From Gammaproteobacteria bacterium (lineage in GTDB: Bacteria > Pseudomonadota > Gammaproteobacteria > Coxiellales > Coxiellaceae): a stretch of DNA of 64,000 bases. Under the pieces are notes generated by a model that made no database searches, had not been told where the DNA came from, and saw only the letters and a program-made list of their open reading frames with translations. Where the stretch lies: the NCBI GenBank assembly GCA_030425685.1, contig JAUIAD010000002.1, positions 124,001-188,000 on the forward strand. Direction: 5' to 3'. Below, in pieces: positions 1 through 8,737 of the stretch (its first letter is position 1; every line of letters begins with the position of its first letter). The position numbers and the translations under genes are program-made.

Positions 1-1437
1 CCTGATAATGGTGATCCTACAGCATTTGGCAAAGTCGCAACGATGAAACAGATCAACAGCAAATCGCTTGGGTTGAGTGAAAAATTTATTTACCCCGACA
101 ATGTCACGCCAGATGCAAGCGCCACCGCAGAATCACCCTACAGCAAATCCAACACCTATTTAATGGATACATTTTTAAATAAAATTTTACCCAACGAGAA
201 GCCGCGCTTAGCAGTAGTATGGATGCGCAACCCTGATACCACGGAACATAACTATGGTGTGGGTAGTGCAAGCTACATTACCGCTTTAAAAGATCAGGAT
301 AAGCTACTAGGCAAGCTGCTAGAAAAACTAAAGGCTCTAAATTTAACAAACAACACAGACCTAATCATTGCATCCGATCATGCGCACAGTAATGTTTCCG
401 GACCACTGACACAGTTTCCTACCCGTGCCGTGTTAAATGGTGGGCCCAGCGGCCCTGATAGCAATGGTTACTCGGTATCAGGAGACATCCGCCCTGCAGA
501 TTTACTAACACGCGCAGGTTTTTTAGCCTATGATGGCAATGGTTGTGAGTATGACCCCGTACTTTCCGGTATCAAATCCGATGGCCGTTTTGTCTATCCT
601 ATTCGTGAAGATAAAGACGGTAGCATTTGTGGTGAAAGCGTTAAAGTAAATGACAGCTACGGTCACCGTGAACAGAAACTGGGACACTTATATACCACCC
701 CCACTTATCGCATTCCGTCACCCCTGCCGCACAATGCCATTATAGTAGCAGGCAATGGTGGCAGCACCTACCTTTATATTGTTGATCATAATCCTTCTCT
801 GGTTAAAAAAGTAGTGCGCTTTTTACAAAGCCGTGAAGAGTTTGGCGCTGTTTTCCTCGATGATCGCTATGGCCAAGTCCCTGGCACATTATCAATGTCA
901 CTCGTACATATTAAAAATGCCCAAGGCCGCAACCCTGATATTATCGTCGGCAGCAGCTATATTGCTAACGCTAAAATTCGTGGCATGAAAGGGATTGAGT
1001 TTAATAGCTCAGGCACAGACCGCGGCATGCACGGTAGTTTTAGCCCTATTGATGTTCATAATACACTTGTTGCTATTGGACCCGATTTTAAATCCGCCTA
1101 CCAAGACAACTTACCAAGCGGTAATGTTGACGTTGCGCCTACAATCGCACATATTTTACATTTGCAATTGCCAGGCACTAACGGACGCCCTTTGCTGGAA
1201 GCATTAAAGCAGGGTAAAGCAGAATCAGATTACCATCTATTAAAAGTTGCCTTTGAACCGGCAAAGCCCGCCACGGGTTTGCAATTCCAATTGGCTACTG
1301 ACCCAAATGGCAAAGACATTGATCCTAGCATCACAAGCTATACCATCCATTTACAAACCAAGATGCTGAGCATTGATGGAAAAACTTATACCTATTTCGA
1401 TTATGCCAAGGCTAAACGTGGATACAGCAATAAATAG
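1..1437 (+). CDS. Alkaline-phosphatase-superfamily phosphodiesterase (5' end outside window)
   Basis: The frame is open from base 1, so the ATG at 43 is probably internal and the gene starts upstream. It resembles type I phosphodiesterase/nucleotide pyrophosphatases. Metal-site-like motifs are NPDTTEHNYG (Asp and His), the strand-then-DH motif IIASDHAHS, and a C-terminal MHGSFSPIDVHNT, which fits the third metal-ligand region. Such enzymes hydrolyse phosphodiesters or phosphomonoesters with two metal ions and are often exported, but the N-terminus that would show a signal peptide is missing. It ends in TAG. The substrate cannot be read from the sequence. Confidence 0.75.
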   Translation, partial: PDNGDPTAFGKVATMKQINSKSLGLSEKFIYPDNVTPDASATAESPYSKSNTYLMDTFLNKILPNEKPRLAVVWMRNPDTTEHNYGVGSASYITALKDQDKLLGKLLEKLKALNLTNNTDLIIASDHAHSNVSGPLTQFPTRAVLNGGPSGPDSNGYSVSGDIRPADLLTRAGFLAYDGNGCEYDPVLSGIKSDGRFVYPIREDKDGSICGESVKVNDSYGHREQKLGHLYTTPTYRIPSPLPHNAIIVAGNGGSTYLYIVDHNPSLVKKVVRFLQSREEFGAVFLDDRYGQVPGTLSMSLVHIKNAQGRNPDIIVGSSYIANAKIRGMKGIEFNSSGTDRGMHGSFSPIDVHNTLVAIGPDFKSAYQDNLPSGNVDVAPTIAHILHLQLPGTNGRPLLEALKQGKAESDYHLLKVAFEPAKPATGLQFQLATDPNGKDIDPSITSYTIHLQTKMLSIDGKTYTYFDYAKAKRGYSNK

Positions 1438-1557
1438 AACTCATGCTAAAAGCTGGCACCATAAGAGTAGAGCGAGCCTAGCAACTAGATCCTGCGTAAC
1501 AACTCAGGACATATGACTTTTAGAACCCGTAGAGGAACACAAGCTATACCCCTACAA

Positions 1558-1776
1558 GTTCTAAAATGCCTATGAGCAAGCACACACTAAACGCACAAAT
1601 GTAGGGGCGCAGCATGCTGCGCCCGTAAACATCCGTGGCACCGAAAGTCTGTAGCTATTCACACCAAAACGGGCACAGCATGCTGTGCCCCTACGCGTTC
1701 TAAAATATCTGTGAGTAAGCACACACTACACGCAGAAATGTAGGGGCGCAGCATGCTGCGCTCGCAAACATCCCTG
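1558..1776. repeat. Dispersed palindromic repeats (two 80-bp copies plus one extra palindrome)
   Basis: This fills most of the 352-base gap between the first two genes. Two similar 80-bp units (1558-1637 and 1697-1776) each contain the palindrome gggcgcagcatgctgcgccc (1605-1624 exact; 1744-1763 with one change). A third exact 20-bp palindrome with a variant stem, gggcacagcatgctgtgccc, lies between them at 1671-1690. Related hairpins occur at 4665-4684 and, degenerate, near 13051. They look like REP-type intergenic elements. No gene was seen here. Confidence 0.75.
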
Positions 1777-1789
1777 ACATCAAACTCTT

Positions 1790-4375
1790 TTAAACCCCTC
1801 TGGAAACTGATGCTGTAGGACTAGGTGGTTCATCTGGTACTACATCTGCTGTTGCAGCACCCTTCGCTTTCCATAAGCAGTAACCAGCGTAAAGCAAAAG
1901 ACCCAAACCAATAACAGCTAGGCCAGCAACAGTACCAGCTAATAAAGCCGTAGATAACCCCATAAGACCAATCTTAGCAAATCCAATTACAGCAACCGTT
2001 CCGCTACCCGCGACAAACAAAGTGCCAACACTACCTAGAACGAGCTGCTTACGTGCAGCGCTATAGGACTGTTTAGCGCCAACGCCTTGAGAACTTTGCA
2101 GCACTACAATTTGCGCTTGACTTACCGCAAGCTGCTCCTGTAGCAATTTATTTCGTTGTTGCAAACCTGTCTTCGCTTTTTCTTCTAATGCTCTTTGCGC
2201 AGATAGCTCATCCAATTGTTCTTTTGCAGCTGCTAGTTGCGTCTCCAATTCGCCATTATCAGAACGCGCTTGATCAAGCAACATCTGCACTTGGTCTCGC
2301 TCTTGGATCAAGCCATCATGATCTTTTTGATGCTGTTCTTTAAGCACTGCAGTTATTTCAGTCTGTTTTACCATAGCAGCCTTAATTTCTGCTGCTTCTT
2401 TCACATTCGCAGCAAGCTGGCTTTCAAGTTTACACTTACCATCTACCTGCTCATCAAGCTCTTTCTTAGCAACCGCCAAACTACGAGCCAAAGCATCTTT
2501 CTGACTATCCGCTGTTTGCACCTGTTGCTGTAGAGCAGCACATTCTGTTCTATGCTTCTCTTCCAGCCGCTCATTCGTACGACTTAATGTTTGTATTTTT
2601 GAAGATTGCTGCTTAATTGTTGCTGCTTGCTGATGACAAAGTTTATCTTTGGCAGATAACTTTTCCTCTGTTGCTGCAAGCTGTCCCGATAATTCTTTCC
2701 CCTTAACAAGCTCTTGCGCTAGCTCTTCTTGCAATTTATCCCTTTGAACTTGCACCTCATCTCTTTCACCATTTACTTGCGTTAATTGTTTTTGAAACTG
2801 CTCATTCAACTCCTCAAAACGATCACTTCTACCAGCAAAGAAAAGTCCCTTTAACCTTTCCTCTTCCGCAGCTACCTTTGCTTTTGTCGTTTCTGAGAGA
2901 TTGACTACCTTCTTTATAAAGTTCTCAACCGATTCCTTATTTAAACCAAGTGCATTTTTAAGCACATCGCCAAACTGCTCAAACCCCTTCTTAATAGTCG
3001 ACGATAAATGCACCTCATAAGCATTTTGCACACTACCAACATCGGTAACACGACATAAATCGAAAAGTAACTCACTAGGTAAGTAAGTATCCTGTTCTTT
3101 AGGGGCAACTGCACGTAACAACACCGTTAACTGCACATATAACATTTGCTTAATACGCGCCGCTACTGCTTTTTGTAAGGCCTCAACAGCTTTTTTATCA
3201 CCCCCCACAGGAAAAGCCAGCACAGCATCCTTATCCGCATTATCAACATCTGGGAATAGCTGTTGCAATGAAGATTCCGCATCCTCACCACCAAAATATG
3301 GTGAGGATTTCTCTTCCAATACAATATCTTTTACTTTCTTAATAAATTCAGCTTCACCTCCACCATAAGACTTTAAATAGGCGGTAAGAGAACCTCTATC
3401 TCGCGCTCTTTTGATAGCAATTTCTTTACAAGCAATAGTAACACAAGCTTCCCACTGTTTATTTAGATCAACTTTTTCAGGGGCCTGTTGCTTGCTGATT
3501 ATTTTTAGACGTGAAGCGTAGTGATACAAAGCACACTCCAAAACCATCAACTTTTTCGCATCAAAGTGTACGATGGCGTCCATCACCTCATTTTTGCTTT
3601 CAGAACAAGCATACTCGAACCCATTTTTTAACACTATCCTCTTATCAAGATGCTTTACAATGTACAACTCTTGTAGCATTTCTGCCGTTTTTTTAACACC
3701 AGCCTGTTCATTCTGTTTGACTTTATCAGCTGCCTCTTGATACGCAATCTTAGCTCCATTGCAAAGGGTTAAAATTCTCAAGCAAACAGCTTGCAACTTA
3801 CCAGCAGCCTTCTCCTTACTTGGCTCATCCTTAACAATGGGTGTAATGTATTTGTTAATAAAATTAACTACTGATGTCGGCACTACTTCACTAGCACGAC
3901 CATTTTTTTCAAGCCGACTCATAAATGAAAAAACTATGCCCCCCATATTCACAACACCCTGATCTTCAGCCTCCCGCAAATACATAGCAAAAGCCATCAT
4001 TAACGAAATATCATGCAACGGTAATGAACATAAATCAGCAATATAGCACTCATCATTATTGACCTGTGGGTGAGTCGGAGCTGGGTTTTCATTTTGTGAT
4101 CCTTGCGCAATCGGCAAAGCCACGATGCCAATTGGATCTGTCGCCTTTTCATCTTGCAAAGCCTTATAGTAAGTTTCTTGCTTATCACTGCCAACACATG
4201 CACGCAAAATACGCAGCTGATCAACAAAGGCAAATAATCCCGAGGTCGAAAGTGCAATATCAAAAAAACCCGTTCTCGGTAAATCCGCCTTGATAAAGTG
4301 CCTAGATTTAGGCGTCTCGCGGGTTTGAGCGCTCGAGCTAGTGTCTTGACTTTGCGTTCGCATAACTGTTCTCAC
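1790..4375 (-). CDS. Large coiled-coil protein with a C-terminal membrane hairpin, effector-like
   Basis: This 861-aa protein belongs to no family I recognise. Residues 1-480 look globular and helical. Residues about 510-770 are a long coiled coil rich in Gln, Glu, Lys and Ala (for example QRDKLQEELAQELVKGKEL). Two closely spaced hydrophobic segments follow at about 785-840 (GSVGTLFVAGSGTVAVIGFA and ALLAGTVAGLAVIGLGLLLY), then a short basic/polar tail. There is no signal peptide. A coiled coil plus a late membrane hairpin is common among Legionella and Coxiella Dot/Icm substrates, so an effector role is possible but inferred. It stands alone. A second ATG lies four codons after the first. Confidence 0.8.
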   Translation of the reverse strand: MRTVMRTQSQDTSSSAQTRETPKSRHFIKADLPRTGFFDIALSTSGLFAFVDQLRILRACVGSDKQETYYKALQDEKATDPIGIVALPIAQGSQNENPAPTHPQVNNDECYIADLCSLPLHDISLMMAFAMYLREAEDQGVVNMGGIVFSFMSRLEKNGRASEVVPTSVVNFINKYITPIVKDEPSKEKAAGKLQAVCLRILTLCNGAKIAYQEAADKVKQNEQAGVKKTAEMLQELYIVKHLDKRIVLKNGFEYACSESKNEVMDAIVHFDAKKLMVLECALYHYASRLKIISKQQAPEKVDLNKQWEACVTIACKEIAIKRARDRGSLTAYLKSYGGGEAEFIKKVKDIVLEEKSSPYFGGEDAESSLQQLFPDVDNADKDAVLAFPVGGDKKAVEALQKAVAARIKQMLYVQLTVLLRAVAPKEQDTYLPSELLFDLCRVTDVGSVQNAYEVHLSSTIKKGFEQFGDVLKNALGLNKESVENFIKKVVNLSETTKAKVAAEEERLKGLFFAGRSDRFEELNEQFQKQLTQVNGERDEVQVQRDKLQEELAQELVKGKELSGQLAATEEKLSAKDKLCHQQAATIKQQSSKIQTLSRTNERLEEKHRTECAALQQQVQTADSQKDALARSLAVAKKELDEQVDGKCKLESQLAANVKEAAEIKAAMVKQTEITAVLKEQHQKDHDGLIQERDQVQMLLDQARSDNGELETQLAAAKEQLDELSAQRALEEKAKTGLQQRNKLLQEQLAVSQAQIVVLQSSQGVGAKQSYSAARKQLVLGSVGTLFVAGSGTVAVIGFAKIGLMGLSTALLAGTVAGLAVIGLGLLLYAGYCLWKAKGAATADVVPDEPPSPTASVSRGV

Positions 4376-4714
4376 TTAATAATTTTATAATATAACGTCA
4401 TTCCACAACCCAGGATGCAAAGCCAAATAGCAAGGATAAACCACAGCCTAACCACCCTTGATCTATAATCCTAAATCACTACAAGGCTATTATTTTTCTT
4501 AGTAAATGAAAAATATAATTACCTAGTAACCACTTAGGTTTATACCAGTAATTTATTAAGTCATTATTAAATTTACGCGTATAAACATAAAAAACTCACA
4601 GCATTTTTTACATGCTCAAGTAAATTTAATCTTATTTAATTTTTAATTAATAAAGCAAAAAAAAGGGCGCAAGATGTTGCGCCCGACAGGATCTCTTATT
4701 ATCAAATACTCATG
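4376..4714. other. AT-rich intergenic stretch without a gene
   Basis: These 339 bases are very AT-rich. The right part holds the dedA terminator hairpin, and the left part should contain the promoter of the coiled-coil gene read leftward. I see no ORF, RNA gene or repeat beyond that hairpin. Confidence 0.6.
4657..4684 (-). terminator. Rho-independent terminator of the dedA-family gene
   Basis: Read on the minus strand there is an 8-bp perfect stem gggcgcaa/ttgcgccc with a 4-base loop, followed directly by eight T. It lies 30 bases past the stop codon of the DedA gene. Confidence 0.85.
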
Positions 4715-5320
4715 CTATTTACGTCGAAGTAAAAAAGCCTTAGCAAATCGCCATAAGGCAGGAAAAATAGAAAGCAAAACAATCGCAATAATCACCGGCA
4801 GAATATAATGCTCAATACCAGGAACAACATTTCCTAACCAGTAACCCAGCAAGGTAATACCAATCACCCAAACCACCGCACCAATAACATTGTAAAGAAA
4901 ATAACGCTGGCGAGACATCTTTACCATTCCAGCAACAATGGGCACAAAGGTACGAATAATAGGCAGCAAACGACCAATAATAAGCGCCTTCCCACCATGC
5001 TTTTTATAAAAGTCATGCGCTTGATCAATATACTTCTTTTTAAACCAAAAAGAATCTTCGCGCTTCATCAACCATCGTCCCAAGTGCTTACCAATCCAAT
5101 AGCCCAACTGGTAACCAACAATAGCGGTAACAAAGGCCGCAGGCAATAAAAACCTAATATCAAACACATGGCGCGACGCCAATAAGCCAGCGGCAAATAG
5201 CAGACTATCGCCAGGAAGAAAAAAGCCGAAAAAAAGCCCTGTTTCTAGAAATATTATCAACAAGATACCAATATAGCCAATTGTCGAGACCATATGAGTA
5301 ATATCCAGTACATGAAACAA
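4715..5320 (-). CDS. DedA-family inner membrane protein
   Basis: A 201-aa polytopic membrane protein of the DedA/SNARE-associated (VTT) family. These proteins are linked to envelope homeostasis, proton-dependent transport and lipid carrier recycling. Seen here are FLETGLFFGFFLPGDSLLFA near the N-terminus and the core GRLLPIIRTFVPIVAGMVKM, which holds the conserved G-R-x-x-P and R-T-x-x-P residues. I place the start at a TTG (5318-5320) because AAGGAG sits six bases before it and the product then begins like other DedA proteins. The frame extends seven codons further up to another TTG, and an ATG lies at 5293. Confidence 0.9.
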   Translation of the reverse strand: MFHVLDITHMVSTIGYIGILLIIFLETGLFFGFFLPGDSLLFAAGLLASRHVFDIRFLLPAAFVTAIVGYQLGYWIGKHLGRWLMKREDSFWFKKKYIDQAHDFYKKHGGKALIIGRLLPIIRTFVPIVAGMVKMSRQRYFLYNVIGAVVWVIGITLLGYWLGNVVPGIEHYILPVIIAIVLLSIFPALWRFAKAFLLRRK

Positions 5321-5540
5321 CGCCGCTCTCCTTGTGTGCAAATAAATACTGCATTGTAGCAGTATTTGGTGTCAAATACCTGTTTATTGATCGGCTTGGA
5401 GCGTGCAAGAAAAAAATAGTTTTAACCAACAAAAAATACTAATATAGCAGTAAATTTAAGCCTGCTTAAGCTTAATTTAATTTCGCAGTGTTAGAGTTGA
5501 AAAAAGACAAAAGCTCAGGGTATATGACTTTATGTTCTGC

Positions 5541-5658
5541 GCGGCTCCATTTGTGAGCCAAGGTTTCGCTTAAAATGCTTTCATAGCGTGCAGCGTACTT
5601 GCTTCAGTTCGCACTTTGGAAACATTTTAGGTGGAAGATTGACCTCAAATGGGACCGC
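5541..5658. repeat. Imperfect inverted repeat, MITE-like, copy related to 56707
   Basis: Two arms of about 44 bases (5541-5584 and 5615-5658) are imperfect inverted copies, sharing gcgg..ccatttg at the outer end and taaaatg near the inner end. The right arm read on the minus strand also matches 56707-56748. It fills the gap between the dedA gene and the U-box-like gene (5321-5706), where no other gene is seen. Confidence 0.6.
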
Positions 5659-5706
5659 TTATCCATAGGCCGTGCCCTTACAAAAAAACAAGCAGGAATA
5701 GTTAGC

Positions 5707-6876
5707 ATGCGCAACCCAACGATATCTAGAAGATCCCTACTGAATAATTATGCTAGATATACTACAGACATCATATTGATCATCCCCTTTGCCTTTGTGT
5801 TTTTCCCCCCAGTATTTATTATTTCCTACTTAATAGGCGTAACCTTCGGCATTTTAAACATCTTTAAATTGAATGCACTACTTCACCGCTTCCGTACTGA
5901 TACCAATATCTTTAGCCATCTTCTGTGGCAGCTAAGTTATTTAACACAACCAGACCTCTTCTTCCATCGTATGCACATAAACAATAACAACTCTATCAAC
6001 TTTATCGTTAGGCAAACAATAAACAATCTATATAATCTTAGTGCATCAGTCATAATATTTCCCGCCGTCGTCTTACTGGTAACAGGTAATAGCATAATTA
6101 CCGCATACAAGCTCTTTGCAGCAGGAATTTTTGGGCTGTTTTCCTCAACCAGTAGACAAAATCAACTCCAGATAGCATCAAGACAAGCCACTAGAAGTAA
6201 TCAACACCCCCTGCTAAACCAGTTTAATTTCCCAGCGCGTATTGATAGTCAACGGCAACGGTGGCAAGAACATGATCACTTGTTTTATCAAGGATATATA
6301 CCTGCACATAGAAGCGACAAGATGTCTGCAAGAGAGTTTACCGCGTTTTTAGAACCTTATGACGCTAAAGTAATGGAAACACGCCTTCTCTCTGAAGAAG
6401 AAATAAAGCAATACGACAACACTGGGCTAAGCAATAAATTCGGCTGCATAGAAAGCTTAATTGATGACCCCATAACATTTGATCGCTTCAAAAACCCCGC
6501 GACTTTATATAAAGTCTATGCTGACACAGGAGAAATAGTAGCCGACTCTGAACGTACTTATGATCTTTCTACCCTTAGGGAAATGTTTACCACCCACAAA
6601 GCTGAAGACCCATTTAATCGTGAGTCAATCTTTAACCCTAGAACTGAAAATAGACGACAAACGAAATTTAAGTGCCGTTTAGGGTATTCAAGCGAACTCA
6701 CAAAGCGCTTTCGTGACATTAAAGAACACCTGGCTAAGCCAAGTTCAACAAATGGCACTCTTGCAAAAGCTGATAGCGTATCGTTTTTCACACAAACTCG
6801 ATCATCAACGGTAGTCAATACCCATATAAGTTCCGATGAAGAAAATAAGCAAGAAAGCATAACGATTAATAGATAA
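5707..6876 (+). CDS. Membrane protein with a C-terminal U-box-like domain, effector-like
   Basis: A 389-aa orphan. I choose the ATG at 5707 because AGGAA precedes it by eight bases; the frame runs up to a TTG at 5599 through repeat sequence. Hydrophobic segments occur at about 20-60 (IILIIPFAFVFFPPVFIISY) and about 115-150. Residues about 247-312 read DDPITFDRFKNPATL, then ERTYDLSTLREMF, then DPFNRESI. That is the spacing of a U-box (D-P-I-T, N-P, T-Y-x-x-x-x-L, D-P-x-x-x). U-boxes are E2-binding folds of ubiquitin ligases, and Legionella LubX is a bacterial example. The fold call is by eye. The tail is Ser/Thr-rich and polar. Confidence 0.7.
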   Translation: MRNPTISRRSLLNNYARYTTDIILIIPFAFVFFPPVFIISYLIGVTFGILNIFKLNALLHRFRTDTNIFSHLLWQLSYLTQPDLFFHRMHINNNNSINFIVRQTINNLYNLSASVIIFPAVVLLVTGNSIITAYKLFAAGIFGLFSSTSRQNQLQIASRQATRSNQHPLLNQFNFPARIDSQRQRWQEHDHLFYQGYIPAHRSDKMSAREFTAFLEPYDAKVMETRLLSEEEIKQYDNTGLSNKFGCIESLIDDPITFDRFKNPATLYKVYADTGEIVADSERTYDLSTLREMFTTHKAEDPFNRESIFNPRTENRRQTKFKCRLGYSSELTKRFRDIKEHLAKPSSTNGTLAKADSVSFFTQTRSSTVVNTHISSDEENKQESITINR

Positions 6877-6904
6877 CCAGACATAGCCTCACCCGCTTGC
6901 AATT

Positions 6905-6923
6905 GAAAATGAGAACCATTATC
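6905..6923 (+). promoter_or_regulatory. Fur box before the siderophore synthetase gene
   Basis: The 19 bases gaaaatgagaaccattatc match the classical Fur consensus gataatgataatcattatc at 16 of 19 positions. The site lies 32 bases before the ATG of the IucA/IucC-type gene, so iron repression is expected. Confidence 0.85.
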
Positions 6924-6955
6924 ATTTTGAGATGCAATAACAAACGGATGCAGCC

Positions 6956-8674
6956 ATGCCCCACTCTTGTGATCAGATTGCAGAGCAAAAAACTATTGCT
7001 CAGTTGTTAACAGCTCTGCAAAGGGAAAAACTAATCGATCCTCATGATCACCGCTTAAAAGCAATGACCAAAGATCCTGTCTCGCTAGCATTTTTTTTAG
7101 AGAAAATTGAACCCCTACTGACTATCAAAAGCGACAAAAAACAATGGCAACACTTTACCCATGAAATATTTAATCAAGCGCAAAACTACGCCTTATCACT
7201 TGCGCATCAACAAAAGCGCCATAAAACGCTAAAATCAGCCGCTAAAAAGCATCATTTTACCCGACTCTGTGAATGGATTAATCAACAAGATCACTCCATC
7301 GATAAAACCCTATTCTTTGAGCAATGGGCGGCCTTTTCAGGACACCCTTACCACCCTTGTCATAAAACAAAATTAGGGTTTTCTAGCGCAGAAAACAAAA
7401 AATTTTCTGCCGAATTTCAACAAACCGTTCCCCTTGTCATCGGCGCCCTACATCGCGATATAGCTTATATTGAAACCAGCTTTGATCACCAGCATTATAG
7501 CAACTGGTTTTTCTCCCATTACCCAGAGTTATTAGCCCGTTGGGTTTTTCGTATTGAGTTAACAAGATGCAACCCCAACGACTTTATTCCTTTGCCGATA
7601 CATCCATGGCAAGCAAAACACACATTACCGGTACTATTTAAGCATTTAATTAAAGAAAAGAAACTACTACTATTTAAAGGGCTGCTCTTAAATACCCGCC
7701 CCACATTATCCTTTCGTACCATGGCACCGACAGAATCTTTTTCACAGCCGCATATCAAACTACCCGTCGCTGTACAAGCAACCAGCGCTATACGCACTGT
7801 TTCGCCCGCTTCCACTGAAAATGGTCCGCAAATTACCGCACTTTTTAAAGAGATCTTCCAACGAGAAAAGCAACTTAAAAACACTTTATCGATTTTACAA
7901 GAGACAGTCGGCATTCATGTGAACGGCTTCCCCGATAACATTGCGAAAAATTTATCGGTCATTTTTCGCGACAACCCTTACCGTTACATCGCCAAAGATG
8001 AACTAGGCATTGTCGTTGCTGCTCTTTTTCAACCATCGCCAGTTAGTGACAAACCGCTTTGTATTGAGTTAATGGAAGAAAGTGGCGTTACTGATCTAGC
8101 CGGCGCCACAGACTATTTTAGCCACTACAGTCAAATTGTCTTATCGAGTTACTTACTACTGTTTTTAAAATATGGCATCGCCCTGGAAGGACATCAACAA
8201 AATACCATTGCCGTTTTTAAGAACGGCAAACCGGTCAGCATGATTGCACGCGACTTTGGCGGCTTACGTATTTGTTTACCAGATATAAAAGCTTTGGGCT
8301 TAACAATAATGCCTTATCCTGATTCAGCAACATTTAGCAATGATCGTACCGCCGTTTGCCATAAGCTTATTCACAGCACCTATCAATACCATCTTGGCGC
8401 TTGGGTAGAATGTTTATCGGCTTATTATCAAACAGCCGCTGAGCACTTTTGGACCGTTGTCAGCCATAAAAGTGAAAAGCAATTTTTGCAGCTAAAAGAA
8501 ACACTCCCCAACAGTCAATGGTTAGCTGACTATCAACAAATCCTAAAGCAGCCATGGCAGTTTAAAGCCTTATTACGCATGCGGTTACAAAACCTTTCAC
8601 ATGAGTATATTTATTTACCGATCGACAACCCCCTTTACATGGAAAGCGCACACAATCAAGCGCAAGCGATATAG
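6956..8674 (+). CDS. IucA/IucC-family NIS siderophore synthetase
   Basis: A 572-aa protein close to the usual 580-600 aa of NRPS-independent siderophore synthetases, which use ATP to join a carboxylate such as citrate to an amine or alcohol. Visible family motifs are GHPYHPCHKTKLGFS, PIHPWQAKHTLP, FRTMAPTES, KLPVAVQATSAIRT and, in the C-terminal half, EGHQQNT followed by ARDFGG. Legionella has related enzymes for legiobactin (LbtA) and FrgA. The gene stands alone: no exporter, receptor or second synthetase adjoins it. The Fur box upstream predicts induction by iron starvation. Confidence 0.92.
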   Translation: MPHSCDQIAEQKTIAQLLTALQREKLIDPHDHRLKAMTKDPVSLAFFLEKIEPLLTIKSDKKQWQHFTHEIFNQAQNYALSLAHQQKRHKTLKSAAKKHHFTRLCEWINQQDHSIDKTLFFEQWAAFSGHPYHPCHKTKLGFSSAENKKFSAEFQQTVPLVIGALHRDIAYIETSFDHQHYSNWFFSHYPELLARWVFRIELTRCNPNDFIPLPIHPWQAKHTLPVLFKHLIKEKKLLLFKGLLLNTRPTLSFRTMAPTESFSQPHIKLPVAVQATSAIRTVSPASTENGPQITALFKEIFQREKQLKNTLSILQETVGIHVNGFPDNIAKNLSVIFRDNPYRYIAKDELGIVVAALFQPSPVSDKPLCIELMEESGVTDLAGATDYFSHYSQIVLSSYLLLFLKYGIALEGHQQNTIAVFKNGKPVSMIARDFGGLRICLPDIKALGLTIMPYPDSATFSNDRTAVCHKLIHSTYQYHLGAWVECLSAYYQTAAEHFWTVVSHKSEKQFLQLKETLPNSQWLADYQQILKQPWQFKALLRMRLQNLSHEYIYLPIDNPLYMESAHNQAQAI

Positions 8675-8737
8675 ACGAAAGCATAGAAATAGGTGATAAT
8701 TCCCTGCAAGGAATTTATTGAGCTAAGGAGTCAGCCT

